Below, piece after piece: positions 21,640-33,964 of a stretch of DNA of 64,000 nucleotides; positions within the stretch are counted from its first letter, which is position 1; each line of letters begins with the position of its first letter. Both the position numbers and the translations under genes were made by a program. This stretch comes from Lunularia cruciata. Taxonomy: Eukaryota; Streptophyta; Marchantiopsida; Lunulariales; Lunulariaceae. Below the pieces are notes generated by a model. The model searched no databases. It was not told the origin of the DNA and worked only from the letters and a program-made list of their open reading frames with translations. The stretch lies in assembly GCA_948567375.1 (NCBI GenBank), contig OX419761.1, positions 45,298,243 through 45,362,242 on the forward strand, read 5' to 3'.

Positions 21640-22630
21640 ATTATCCTTTAGAGTTGAGCTAGTCTATGCAAAGGTATGAATGGAAGAAGCCTAAAGCCAA
21701 AGTCATTTTGAAGGAAGATTGTTGAATTAGACATCTCCAAAAGATGACCAAAGACACAAGTCTCAAAGAGCTCAAAGACCTTTGGCTAGAAAAGACTTTG
21801 GTCCAAACATCATTGCAACCAAAGATCATACACAAATTTAAATGCACCACCACTTGATTAAAGAGCTACCACCAAAGAGCATTCACATTCAAAGAAGATT
21901 GTTCACGTTTACCAATGGCCTTGCATGTGTTAGGGTGTTTATTCAAAGGATGTTCACATGTATGAAGAAGAAATCCTTACCAATGGCCTAACATGTGTAA
22001 AGAAGGATTGCTCAACCACTAAGCATCCACTAAAGGATTGAAGAATGATGGAGGAATCTGCCTATAAAACCAGTGCATACTAATTAATTTCACTTTTTGC
22101 AAATCAGTTTTAGTCTTAGATTCAAGCAAGCTTAGAAATCCCAAGCCTTTGCAGCCTTTTTAGCCTTTGAAATTCTTAATAACTTCTTAGTTGTATATTC
22201 TTTGTCTTTGGACCTAATTCCAACCCCAACTTCAAGAAGAAACATGGTGTTTGTTTAAAAACCCAAGAGAAAGATCCCTAAAGTTATCCTTCAAAGCAAA
22301 ATAGTCAAAAATGGACAATTCATTATAGAAGTGAGCTGATTGTGAGCAAGAATCTTGGCTTCTTTCTCTAAAAATGAGAATTGAGGGACTTATGGATGAT
22401 TCATAAAATGAAGGGGAAGAATTATAAATAAAAAAGGGATTTGAGAGGAAACCCATATAACTAGACTAAGGAGAATTAGAAGAATGCATTGGGATTGATG
22501 TAAAGCCATCAAGAGCAATGACATTAGAGATGAAGTTTGAGAAAAAGGTGTTAACTGATGACATCAAAGCTACTTTCTCCAAAAAGTAGCATAAAATAAT
22601 GGGTGGTAGGTTAGGAGTTTCAAAGATCTG

Positions 22631-24360
22631 GACAAAAAGGCTATTGTAGAAGCAACTATGAAGTTATTTAAACATAAGAGAACAATTTACCTTACCAATA
22701 GCAAAGCCATCTTTGTTGAATATATGTACTACGGAGAACCCATCAATTGGGCAAACATGTTTTACTATCATGCAAGGAGTCTGCACCAAGAATTCAATGA
22801 AGACAATGAAGCTAATTAATTAGTCCCCTCACAATCCATTTCTATATGGAGCTCAATATGTTATCAAGGAAGGAGTGTAAGAAGTTCCCAAGTCACTTCC
22901 ATCCAATGGGGTACTTTGCCTCACACTCCAAGGCAAATTGTTGATCAAGAGGTACCAAGATGTAGATGCAAAGTATGAAATAACAATAGAATTTATGGCA
23001 ACGGAGGAAGAAGTGGTCCCCACAAAGGCAAAGAGGAAGAGGACACCTTCAACAAAGTCTTTGAAAGTAGCCAAGAGACCAAGAAAGAATCTTCAAGTGA
23101 GAGAAATGTCTTGGGAAGAGGAGGCTAAAGACTCTAAAGAAGAAGAGGAGGAGGAGGAGGAGGAGGAAGAAGAAGAAGAAGAAGATAAGCAAGGTTCTTT
23201 CACCTTGTAGGAATCTATCTCCAAAGAAGAAGAAGAAGAAGAATAAGAAGAAGAATAAGAATAGCAATATGAAGACACCCAATGTGCTCCAAACCTTGAG
23301 CAAAGTGCAGGCCAAAGATCAAAGCCAAAGATCAAGGAAGACATTGCATTACCCCAAAGAACCTCATAGTCACAATCAAGAAGTAGGTGTTCAAGAAGAG
23401 AAGCAAATGAACACCAAAGACCAACAAGAACTAGAACTTTAGCCTAAAGCAAAAGTAGAAGAAGAAGTAGAAGTCAAAGCCAAAGACCCTTTGCTAGAAG
23501 TACATACCAAAGTCAAAGAAGAATTGGCCTATGAAATCCAAGTGCTAATTAAAGAAGGAGCATAATTTATTATACAATTGGTAGGGGCAACACTTCAGTT
23601 CAAGGAGCTTTTACTTCCCCAATAATAAAAGGTTTGACCAAAAACATTGGACTAAACTACCTTGGTGCAACAACATGCACAAGGATATCTAGACTTACAA
23701 GGTAAAGGAGGACCAAGTCCAAGAAGACATGACCAAGGCACAAAACCTTCACAAGGAGGTGGCAAAGAAGGTGAATGCCTTGATTCAAGAGAACTTTGAG
23801 GTAAAGAGGCAAAACTCTTGAGGCCTTGATAGCAGGCCAAAACAGGTAAGAGGAAGAACCCTTAAGGCTATAACTCAAATTCTGAACCTACAAATAGAGA
23901 AGAAGGATATGTAGCTTTGATATGAACACCAACTTTATGCCAAGGACAAAGAAGTAGTAAGCATTTATAGCGAGTTGGAGAAATCCAAGGTTCAAATTGT
24001 GATCCTAGATTTGCAAATGATTGAGTATTGGAAGGAAGTAGCTACATAGTTGGAGCACTTGGCCAAAGAATTTCAAAGAGAGAAGGAGAAGAAGTAGTTG
24101 GATTGAATCCAAATGTAGGAGGAGATGAAGACAAAGACCCAACACTTAAAGAAGGAGAAGAGGAAAATGATTCAAAATTGGAAGAAACCAATGAACACTT
24201 TATAGATATGTTGAAAGAAGATGGGCAATTGAGAGCAATGAAGATAAAGATCCATGAGCTCAAGTTGCAGGTCTAAGAATTGGAAGGAAGGACATACAAA
24301 GAGGAGCAAATGGACCAACTAGCAAATAGACTTGGAGAGCATTTGAATATTTAATAACTA
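22631..24360 (+). pseudogene. Broken ORF: basic segment, acidic tract, coiled coil
   Basis: In order: an open stretch 22631-22819 with AIFVEYMYYGEPINWANMFY; a shifted frame 22938-23210 with a strongly basic region (KAKRKRTP and KRPRKN, resembling a nuclear localisation signal) followed by a run of about 20 Glu; then Lys/Glu-rich coiled-coil-like sequence 24028-24350 (HFIDMLKEDGQLRAMKIKIH). Stops and frame changes separate them. A TATA-like box lies 570 bp upstream. I do not recognise the family. The mix suggests a chromatin-associated or particle-forming protein, but that is a guess. Confidence 0.45.
23140..23262 (+). repeat. GAG/GAA triplet repeats
   Basis: Two runs of GAG and GAA triplets at about 23147-23188 and 23221-23262. 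The first encodes the poly-Glu tract of the broken ORF. Confidence 0.8.
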
Positions 24361-25614
24361 TTTGGTAGAGATAGTAGGATATAAGGAGCAGACTGACCTT
24401 CACTTTAGACATTTGAGAGATGAAGGTAGTTCTTCATAATAGGAACTTTAGGCCAAAGACACTTTATTTAGAGTAAGACATTATCCAAAGACCTTCATAG
24501 TTGTAATTACTTCTAAAAGAGGGAATTCATAGCTGTGTAAGTCTTTGGAGTTGTACATCTAGAGTGGTGTAAATTCAAACTAACTTTTGGGAAGTCCTAA
24601 TACCTTCCTTGACATCTATAAGATGCCTAATTAGCCTACTTGTGATTAGGATAAGAAACATTAGATTCCTAAGATAAAATTAAACAATAACAAAAATTTA
24701 GCTTAACCTTTGGATTCCTTTGGGGTAAAGCAAGAATGTATTTAAGGCTTTGGCCCAAAGTCCTTTGAGTTTGGTTCATCTCCTATATCTTTTAAGTTCA
24801 ATAAAGAGGACTTAGAGTTCATTGCAAAACTGTGTCTCATCTATTCTAAGTGTCGGTTAATGTTTGGGTTGAGCAATGGTGAGAAATTTCACAATAGGAT
24901 CATAAATGTTGGATTGCAGAGAGGTGTATTTTTACTTGATCAGGATGTATGATTTCTAAGGGATCTAAAAGAATGAACCAATGCACAGAGGAGTCAATCA
25001 AGATTTGGATCATTTGTAGTACCACAAAATCAAAAGGTGAAGGTATTCAGCCAATGTAATTACCTCTTTTGAGTTGTGCCTTCATGGATAGGTAGTATGT
25101 AACTTCATAGTTGAGGTCATTGGAGTGCAAGAGCCTTCAAAGTGAAGTGAGCCATCACCTTCAAGAGTTACTCGGAACCTACTTGTAGTGAAAGTGATAT
25201 TAGTTTTCCTTTTTTTGTAGTTTGCCACAAGGGTTGACACTACCCTCTTCTATGAGTAGTTCTTACCCAAGAGGTTAAAATAGAAAATAATAAAAAATTA
25301 ACAGTGAGTTTCTATAATATGGTCATATATATTAAGTTTAGTTTGATTTATTCTCTAACATATTGATTTTAACTTCCTAGAATGTATCTTCTCTATACTA
25401 TTTATTTAAATGTTAAGAAAACATGAAAATATGTTTTGATATTAAATATATGAATAATCTCTTCTTTTGAGAAAATAAGAAAGCATAATCCTATTCTAAA
25501 CATATTATTTTATAATTAACAAATTTTGAAACAAATAAAATAATTGAAATATAATAGTAGTAAAAATTAAACCCATTACATTATTTAGATGACATAGCCA
25601 TAATATCAAGAGAC

Positions 25615-27020
25615 CTTGTCTGATTACACTTTTATTAGGGATTTATATATCATACCTTGCAAGTGAAGCAAAATTGCATTGGTCAAGCCTTAGATCTCAT
25701 TGGAATTAATCAAGTTCCCAATATGCAGTTCAAAATCTCATATTAAGATTCCTTGCTTCTTTGATCATATACCATACCTTGCAAGTGAAGCAAACTTGCA
25801 TTGGTCAATCCTTTAATCCCATTGGAACTAATCAAATTCCCAATATGCAGCTCAAAATCTCATATTGGGATTCCTTGCTTCCCTTATCTTTTTGCTCCAC
25901 AAACTCCATTTGGGTGACTTGTCAAGGTCACTCATTCTTGAATGCACATTTAGCAATGTGATGCTTAATTTAGTGACAATAAAAGCAACTACTATTTTGT
26001 TGCAATCTTTCCCTATCTATTGTGGCAAGTGGTCTCCGTTTGATAGTATTGATCTCCATCGGTGTTGGCTCCTCCATCCATGCATAGTATGTTGGTGAAA
26101 GTCAAGGTCAAGGTCAAGATCAAGTTGTTGCAACCAAGGAATCAAAGGACTTAGCCAACTACATGGTTTCCTCCAAGTCTTTGGGGTCTTGCATGGTCAC
26201 TTCAAATTTGGTATGTGACTTCAAGCTCTTCACAAATTGACCCAAAGCTTCACTATCTAGTATATCCAAAATTTGCATAGTGATGTTCTGGAATTGCATG
26301 ATGTAGCTTCTTACAAACCTAATCTATTTCAATTTTGCCAACCTATCTCATGCAGCTTGTGTGACATTTATAGCTTGAATGCCCAATTATTGCACTCTTC
26401 AATTCTCTCCATGTCAAGATTGGTGCAACAATCTATTGTTAAGCTCACTTCACTTGGAATTGGTCACCATAGTTCTGCCACTCCATCTAATTGGCTTGAA
26501 GCCAAGAGGATCTATTTCTATTCATCTTGAAGATTTGTGGCTTCAAAATAACACTCACAATCAAAAACAAAATTTTCCACTATATTTAAGAGGCTCTTGC
26601 TTTCAAATAACTTGCACTTTGGGAATCAGATTCTCTCTTCTCCTTCTTGAATTGGTATTCTCTCTACCTGCTCTTGTCATTGGTGATATTTTTCTACCAA
26701 TAGTCAAGTAAGGTGCTCAATTTATTGTTGTATAAAAATGATAACTTTTGGCATTGCCATCATGGCTACTACTCTACCAAACTACCAACAATTTATCTAA
26801 ATTAACACATAGATGCAACATGTTCATTGTTCAAGATAAGTTATAATCGGGAGTACCATTCAAGAAGGTGATCATATTCAAAAAATTTACCCAAATCATG
26901 AGGTGATGAATTGTGTAAAATGATTTTTGGATAGTACAGAACAAAAAATCCTAATGGTTTGGCAAAAATGGATTTGGTGGTCCATAAATTCCATCCATCC
27001 CATTCTAGCTCTAATATCAA
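25615..27020 (-). mobile_element. Family A element A2, gag-protease part (minus)
   Basis: Read on the minus strand: the leader next to the LTR at 27021, then gag (matching A1 and A3 gag), a CCHC knuckle near 25946-25987 with an internal stop (CFYCH then stop), and the start of protease. It breaks off at about 25615 in the protease region. Within it, 25651-25772 and 25773-25892 are a local tandem duplication of about 122 bp. No pol is left on this side. Confidence 0.75.
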
Positions 27021-27435
27021 TGTAAACGGCCGAGGAGAGAAATAGGAGAATGGAAGATTGGAGAGAAAGATCACATTGGGACTCTTGAATGAAAGAAAAC
27101 TCCAAATGCCTAGCATGAACTTGGGCTTTGGTATTTATAGGGAGCATATAAGGCTCTCAAGAAGCTTTCTAAAGCCGCTTTCTTGGAGTGCAAACCAAGT
27201 TAACCGGGAAGCTTCTTAAGAAGCTTTCTTCTATAAGCTATGTACTTGGGGTGCAAGCTAAGCTAGACATGAAGCTTCCCAATAAGCTTTCTCCTAGAAT
27301 TCACCACTTAGTATGCACATTACCCAATACTTGGAAGGTGCTAAGTAGCTTCCTAGATACTTCTTGAATATTCAAGGCTCATTTGGCCTATTTGCTACTT
27401 TGTTAGGCTTGACTAACTTGTTGGTAAACTCCATA
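27021..27435 (-). repeat. Family A LTR (minus), start truncated
   Basis: A minus-strand LTR whose 3' end (TGTAAACGGCC on plus) abuts a primer-site remnant (CTCTAATATCAA on plus). Its 5' end is cut within AACTCCATA and fused to integrase sequence, so the first about 12 LTR bases, the purine tract and the chromodomain were deleted. Confidence 0.75.
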
Positions 27436-27833
27436 GGCAAGTCAATAAGCAACAAGAGAAATGATTTGGTTGAGATCAAAAAGACGTATCCAATTAGGAA
27501 CAAGTTTACAAACTTGGTACCAAGTAGAAGGAGTAGGTTACTAGAAATAACATGACCTTATCACCAAGTTGATAGGTGAGATTATGATGATGTTGGTCCA
27601 CGTATTTTTTTGACAACTTTGAGCAACAAGGAAATAAGATTTGGCTTGTTATAAGGATTGGGATATTATGGTCAAGAAGGTAGAAGTATGAGGGACATGA
27701 GATGGAAGAGGAGCAAGAAAGGAACCTAGAACAAGTGGGTCTTGGCCAAAATTAAGAAGAAGAGAGAGAATCCAATCTTGCTTACTTGGAGTTATTGTAG
27801 GTAAACTTAGCAACTACAAGACATTCATCCCAA
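27436..27833 (-). pseudogene. Family A integrase C-terminal fragment (minus)
   Basis: The reverse complement matches the A1 and A3 region between the integrase core and the chromodomain (about 20000-20430 and 32620-33030). It is fused on the left to an LTR and on the right to a decayed primer-site sequence, with gag, protease, RT and chromodomain missing. It is the internal remnant of the minus-strand element whose LTRs are 27021-27435 and 27852-33964. Confidence 0.7.
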
Positions 27834-27851
27834 GAATTGCTTTGAAACCAA

Positions 27852-28150
27852 TATAAAATACCAAGGAGAGAAAGAAGAGAATGGAAGATCAAAGTGAAAG
27901 TTCACATTGAGACTCTTGAATGATAGAAACTCCGAATGCCTATCATGAGCTTGGGCTTTGGTATTTATAAGGACATACATGGTTCTTGAGAAGCTTTTAA
28001 GGAAACTTCCTTCTAGAAGTTGCCTACTTGGCAGGCAAGCCAATATAGTAGGGAAACTCTCCAAGAAGTTTCTCTAAAAACCATCTACTTGGCATGCAAG
28101 CTAAGATAGCTGAGAAGATTCTCAAGAATCTTCCTTCTAAAATGCACCTA
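27852..28150 (-). repeat. Family A LTR A4 (minus), left part
   Basis: A minus-strand LTR interrupted by A3. Its last five bases before A3 (ACCTA) are the duplicated target. It continues at 33757-33964 and ends TTGTTACA. Confidence 0.8.
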
Positions 28151-28562
28151 TGTAACAATATGGAGTTTAATGGCAAGGTTAGTGGGGCTAACAAAGTAGC
28201 AAATAAGACAAATAAGCCTAGAATATTCTAGAAATATCTAAGAAGCTTCTTGGGAAGCTTCCTAGCTAGCTTAGCTTGCACTCCAAGTAGATAGCTTCTA
28301 GAAGCTTCCAACTAGCTTAGCTTGCATGCCAAGTAAACGGTTTCTAGACAAAAGTTTCTTGAGAAGCTTCCCAATTAACTTGGCTTGCACTCCAAGAAAG
28401 TGGCTCAAGGAAGCTTCTTGAGAAGCTTCTCAAGAGCCTTGTATGATCCGTATAAATACAAGAGCCAAAGTTCATGCTAGGTATTTGGAGTTTTCTTGTA
28501 TTCAAGTGTCCCAATGTGAACTTCCATTCTCTTATTTCTCTCCTTGATCTTGGTCTTTTACA
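28151..28562 (+). repeat. 5' LTR of A3
   Basis: 412 bp starting TGTAACAATATGGAG and ending TCTTTTACA. A TATA-like GTATAAATACA lies at 28450-28460. The primer site follows at 28563-28575 (TTAATATCAGAGC), with one change from the Met-tRNA consensus. Confidence 0.9.
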
Positions 28563-28829
28563 TTAATATCAGAGCAGAATGGGATGGATGGAATTTTTGG
28601 ATCGCCAAATTCACTTCCACCAAACCATTGGGATTTTTGTGTCCAAGTATTACCCAAGTATTGTTTCACACAATTCATCACCTCATGCTTTGGATAAGAT
28701 TTTTTGCATATGATCACCGTATATGAGGAACCCTTGGTGCTTCCGATAGTAACTTATGGAGAACGGTGGACATGCTACTTCTATGTGTTGATAAATTAGA
28801 TAGATTAGGGTAGTGTGATAGAGTAGCAA

Positions 28830-29720
28830 CCGTGGTGGCAATACCTACGGTTATCATTGCTATGCAGCAACAAATCAAGCACCTCACTCAATTGTTGGAT
28901 GAACTTGATCATCAACAACAAGAGCACGTAGAGAGGGTACTAGTTTGAGAAGGAGAAGATCAAATTCAATTCCCTAAACTCAAGGTTTTTGAAGGAAAGA
29001 ATCTCTTGAGTGTAGTGGAGAGTTTTGTTTGATCATGAACATTATTTTGAAGCTACCAATCTTCAAGATGAGCGGAAATAGATTCTCTTGGCTTCTAGCC
29101 AAATGGATGGAGTAGCAAAGCTATGGTAGTGATTCCGAGTTGAGCAAGGTGAATGGAAAATTGTTGCACCATTCTTGACATGGGCAAAATTCAATAGTCC
29201 AATAATAAGTCAATTCTAAGCTATAAATGTCACATGAGTTGCACAAGATAGGTTGGCAGAGTTGAAACAAATTGGCTCGGTAAGAAGTTACATCACGCAA
29301 TTCTAGAACACTATCATGCAAATTCTAGATATATTGGAAGGTGAAACTTTGGATCAATTTGTGATGGGCTTGAAGTCAAGAACCAAATTAGAGGTAACCA
29401 TGCAAGAGCCACAACACTTGGAAGAAGCCATGCAATTGGTAGAACATTTTGATTCCTTGGTTGTAACAACTTGGTCTCGACCTTCACCTCCATAAAACCT
29501 ACCGATACACTATACATGAGTGGAGGAGCTGGCACTAATGGAGATTGATGCCATTCAATGGGGACCACTCGGCACTATAGATAAAAAAAAATACTGCAAC
29601 AAAATGGTGGTTGCTTGTATTGTTGCCAATTGAGACATTGTATTGTTGAATGTCCACTCAAGAATAGGTGACCTCAACAAGTTCCCCTAATGGAGTTTGT
29701 GAAATGAAATAATCAGGGAA
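28830..29720 (+). pseudogene. A3 gag with CCHC zinc knuckle
   Basis: The gag domain remnant spans about 28980-29480 with many stops. The knuckle CLYCCQLRHCIVEC (CX2CX4HX4C) is at 29612-29653. The role is particle assembly and RNA packaging. Non-functional because of the stops. Confidence 0.8.
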
Positions 29721-29769
29721 ACAAGGAATCCCTATTTTGAGCTGCCTATTGGGAGCTTGATTAGTTCCA

Positions 29770-30130
29770 ATGGGATTGGAGGCTCTACCTATGCAAGTTC
29801 GCTTCACTTGCAAAGGTACGATATCTAATCGGGGTTGTAGGATTTTGATTGATGCGGGAAGTTTAGAGAATTGTATGTTTATGCAAGTAGCAAAGGAATT
29901 GAGTATTTCTATCAAACCAGTAATTGGAAGTAGATTAATGATGGCGGATGGTAGAAATGGTTCTGCATTCCATACCTCGCATCTTGTTACCTTGAAGATT
30001 AGGAAGGAGTATTTGGAGTGTATGAGGTTTGTAGTGACACCTCTAAACTACAATGTCATTATAGGACTACCTTGGCTTGAATGTAATAAGGTTTAATTTG
30101 ATTGGACCCAACAACAAATTCAAGTACAAC
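29770..30130 (+). pseudogene. A3 protease
   Basis: A continuous frame of about 108 codons carries the retropepsin signature as RILIDAGSLENCMFMQVAKE, keeping Asp and Gly in the active triplet (D-A-G), and ends in YNVIIGLPWLECNKV. It is better preserved than the A1 copy, which has D-S-R. Confidence 0.82.
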
Positions 30131-30419
30131 ACCAAGGTAAAAATTTATGATTAAGTTGTTCGGCACCTTTGAATAAGACACCTAAGAATAATCAGTCCCA
30201 AGATGGGAAGTTTGTTGAGAAGGTAGCCATAGAGCAGGCCTTGAAGGGAGGTGAGTCCTAAGATGAGAATTTTGCTAGGAAACCAGCCATGGAGCAAGTT
30301 TGAAGAGAGATGAGTCCCTAAATGGGGAGTTTGTTAATGAAGCAGCCATAGAGCAAGCTTTGGAGGAAGATAAGTTTATTTTTGCGGTTTGGATCAAGTC
30401 GATTGCACAAAGATAATCT

Positions 30420-31810
30420 GAGGAGGGTCAAGAGCCTCATCAAGCAATGGTTGATCAGATAATTCAGGAGTTTGTAGATATGTTTTTGGATGATCTGCCA
30501 AAGGGATTATCCTTTCATTGTGGTATGCCTTTCAAGATTGAGTTATTGCCAGGGAGTACTCCAATGAGCAGACCAATCTATCGGCTCTCACCAAAGGAGT
30601 TGGAGGAGTTGCAAACAACACTTACCAAGTTGTTAGAGAAGGATTTCATACAACATAGTACCTCTCCTTGGGGAGCACCGGTACTATTTTTTCCAAAGAA
30701 GGATGGAAGACTTCATTTTTGTATTGATTAGCATGGGCTCAATAAGCAAACAATGAAAAATGCATATCCCTTGCCTTGAATTGATGACTTGCTTGATCAA
30801 TTGAGTGAAGCATGATACTTCTCCAAGTTGAATCTTCATAACGGCTATTGGCAAATCCTCATTGATAGCGAGGATGTGCAAAAGACTACCTTTTGCACAA
30901 GGTATGGACACTTTGAGTGGAGAGTTTTACTTTTTGTGCTTACTAATGCTCCAACAGTCTTCATGGATCAGATGCATCAGGTGTTAGATGGACTATTGGA
31001 TCAGTACGTGGCTGTGTTCTTGGATGATATCTTAATCTATAGCAAGACAAAGGCAAAACATGTGAATCACATGTGAAAAGTCCTAAGACGACTACGATAG
31101 TGGAAATTTTATTACAAGAAGTTGAAGTGTGCCTTTTGGCAAAAGGAAGTTACCTTATTGGTTCACAAGATCTCATCAGAGGGGATCAAGATAGAGGAGG
31201 AGAAAATCAAGGCCATTACTGATTGGCCTACTCCAAAGGATGTTACAAAAGTACAAGCATTTAATGGATTGGCCAATTTTTACCAACAATTCATCCATTA
31301 CTATGCTCATGTGGTTGCACCATTGATTGACCTCTTGGGAAAGAACTTGAGCTTTCAATGGACCATCAAGCACAAAGAAGCATTCCAGAAGTTGAAACAT
31401 ATGGTGTCTTTAAGACCTATTCTTAACCATATGATCCTCAACTACCTTGTCTAGTTGATTTTGATACTTCTAACTTTGCAATTGGAGTCATGTTGCAGCA
31501 AGAATTCCTAGATGGATTGCATCCCATTGCCTTTGTGTCTCACTGACTAAATATAACTGAAAGAAATTACTCTACTCAAGATCAAGAACAACTTGCAATG
31601 GGTATATGCCACCACGGTATAGAGACATTACCTCTTAGGGAAACAAGTGATCATGCAAATTGATCACAAACCATTGTTGCAGACCTTACACTTGGAAAAC
31701 AAAGAGTCAACATCATCAATGGGAGGAGCAACTCCAATTGTTTAACATCAAACTTGAGTACAAACCAGGTCGGTTCCATGTCATCCCTGTTGCCCTATCA
31801 TGACGACCTG
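30420..31810 (+). pseudogene. A3 reverse transcriptase and RNase H
   Basis: An open start 30447-30731 (FVDMFLDDLPKGL; SPWGAPVLFFPKKDGR) is followed by stops. The catalytic box FLDDILIYS is intact at 31017-31028, but the first catalytic Asp in the usual F-S-K-L-D-L is Asn here (YFSKLNL), which should abolish polymerisation. RNase H motifs continue to about 31800 (IDHKPLLQTL) with further stops. Confidence 0.88.
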
Positions 31811-33310
31811 ATTTGAAGTCTCTTCCTCTTATCACAATGGCAATTACGACGGTGTCAATCAACTCCAAGGTCCAAAATGAGTTTCAATCAGCTCTACAAC
31901 AAGACCACTTCTTCCACATGGTACATGGTCATCTTGCAGCATGCGACAAGGAGTACAACACCTTCTCCTTCAAGGAAGGCCTTCTATTCCATGAGGATTG
32001 GATCTATGTTCCAACCAAAGGTGATCTCCAATTGGTGCACCTTCAAGAAGCCTATGATTTACCAGTTGCTGGTCATATGGGTGTGGACAAGACCTTGGGT
32101 ACCCTCCAATGCCAATGGTGGTAGCCCAACATAACATAAGATGTTTGTGAGTTTGTACAATCATGTGAAAGTTGCCAATGCAACAAAGCCAATAACCAGA
32201 AATCAAGTTGACTACTTCAACCACTTCACATTCCATCTACTCATTGGTAACATGTGAGCTTAGATCTCATTACCTCCTTGCCCAAGACAAAGCAAGTTCA
32301 CATAGCAATTGTGGTGTTTATGGATAAGCTTAGTAAGCAAATCCATTTGGCACCAACAATTGATATTGTGGATGCTCCAACCTTGGTGCAGATCTACTTT
32401 GATAATGTATTCAAACATCATGGGATGCCACGTGTACTCATCTCTGACCGTGATCCTCAATTCACCAAGAAATTTTGGCAAGCACTCTTCTAGATACTCG
32501 ATAATAAGCTTGCTTTGTCCACTTCCTACCATCCTCAAACTGATGGACAAATTGAACGTGCAAATCAAACCTTGGAGGATATGCTTCATGCCTTTTTCAA
32601 CATTCATCACACCAATTGGAATGAAAGTCTTGCAGTTACGGAGTTTGCATACAATAACCCCAAACAAGCAAGCATTGGATTCTCTCCTTTCTTTCTCAAT
32701 TTTGGCCAAGATCTACTTGTTCCAGAGTCATTTCTTGCTTGTCCTCCATCTCATGTCCCTCATACTTGAACCTTCTTGACCATCATATCCAAATCACTCC
32801 AGCAAGCCAACTCTTATTTCCTTGTTGCTCAAAATTGTCAAAAACGATATGTGGACCACCATCATCTTGATCTCACCTTTCAAGTTGGTGATAAAGTCAT
32901 CCTCTCCTCTAGTAACCTACCCCTCCCACTTGATACCCAAGTTCATAAACTCACCCCTAATTGGATAAGACCCTTTGATGTCACTTAAATTATCTCTCTT
33001 ATTGCTTATTGACTTGCCTTGCCTTGCCGTATGCACATCTACCTTGTCTTTCTTCTTTTTCCTCTCATGTCCAACCACATCCTCTTCCTATCCCTATCAA
33101 TGATTATGAGGAGTACAAAGTTGATCGTATCTTTACATGTTGCCACATTCAACAAGGCCATCGACAAGAGACGGAGTACAAGGTCCTTTGGAAAGGGTAT
33201 CCCCTTCATGATGCCACATGGGAACCTCTTTCTCATCTCCAAAACACACAACTGGCCATCCACGAGTCCAAAGCTTCATTGGCAACAAGGATGTCACCAA
33301 CTAGCAATGG
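31810..33310 (+). pseudogene. A3 integrase with chromodomain
   Basis: The zinc-binding N terminus is around 31950-32190. The catalytic core keeps all three acidic residues: SLDLITSLPKTK (D), ISDRDPQFTKKFW (D) and HPQTDGQIERANQT (E). Two stops interrupt the core region. The C terminus has GDKVILSSSNL and, at about 33100-33290, a chromodomain (YEEYKVDRIF; YKVLWKGYPLHDATWEPLSH). This is the most complete integrase-chromodomain in the window. Confidence 0.9.
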
Positions 33311-33317
33311 GGGAATA

Positions 33318-33756
33318 TGTAACAATATAGAGTTTAATGACAAAGTTATTGGGGCTAACAAAGTAGCAAATTAACACAAATTAGCTTAGAATATTCTAGA
33401 ATTATCTAGGAAACTTCTTGGGAAGCTTCCCGACTAGCTTAGCTTTCACCCCAAGTAAGTAGCTTCTAGAAGGAAGCTTCTAGAAGCTTTCAACTAGCTT
33501 AGTTTGCATGCCAAGTAAGCGGCTTCTAGAAGGAAGCTTCTTGAGAAGCTTCCCAATTAACTTGGCTTGCACTCCAAGAAAGTGGCTCAAGGAAGCTTCT
33601 TGAGAAACTTCTTAAGAGCCTTGTATATCCCTATAAATATTAGAGCCAAAGCTCATGCTAGGCATTTGGAGTTTTCCCATATTCAATTGTCCCAATGTGA
33701 TCTTCCATTCTCCTATTTCTTGGTCTTGGTCTTGGTCTTGGTCTTGGTCTTTTACA
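33318..33756 (+). repeat. 3' LTR of A3
   Basis: 439 bp after a GGGGGAATA purine tract. CCTATAAATATT at about 33630 is the likely TATA box. Near the end TGGTCT is repeated five times (33721-33750), an expansion absent from the 5' LTR. Confidence 0.9.
33721..33750 (+). repeat. TGGTCT hexamer x5
   Basis: Five perfect copies just before the end of the A3 3' LTR. The 5' LTR of A3 and both A1 LTRs have only one or two. Confidence 0.95.
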
Positions 33757-33964
33757 ACCTACTTGGCATACAAGCTAAGCTAGTTGGGAAGCTTCTCAAG
33801 AAGCTTTCTCCTAGAAGTTACCACTACACATTACCAAATACTTGGAAGGTACCAAGTAGCTTCCTAGATGCTTTTAGAATATTCTTATAATTCTTGGCTA
33901 ATTTGGCTTATTTGCTACTTTGTAAGTCTTGACTAACTAATTTTTAAACTCCATATTTGTTACA
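33757..33964 (-). repeat. Family A LTR A4 (minus), right part
   Basis: Continues the LTR split by A3 and ends in TTGTTACA at 33964, the reverse of the canonical LTR start. Confidence 0.8.

Larger units (their letters stand above)
21645..25614 (+). other. Unclassified region E, possibly a decayed element
   Basis: About 4 kb unlike families A, B or C. A TATA-like CCTATAAAACC lies at about 22062. Plus-strand coding remnants follow at 22631-24360 (listed separately). The rest is AT-rich and non-coding; 25200-25600 is very AT-rich. No LTR pair or terminal repeat was found by eye, so its nature is open. It may be a decayed retroelement, as unknown ORFs with coiled coils are common in large plant elements, or a host pseudogene. 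Confidence 0.45.
28151..33756 (+). mobile_element. Full-length chromovirus A3 (Ty3/gypsy)
   Basis: 5,606 bp with LTRs of 412 and 439 bp and the target duplication ACCTA at 28146-28150 and 33757-33761. It is inserted in a minus-strand family A LTR, so it is younger than that copy. Gag, protease, RT, RNase H, integrase and chromodomain follow in the chromovirus order. Integrase and the chromodomain are the best preserved of the family in this window, but RT and gag contain stops and substitutions. Confidence 0.93.

Noticed and set aside
23049..23344. Minus-strand Ser- and Phe-rich ORFs
   Set aside because: They are antisense readings of GAA/GAG triplet runs.
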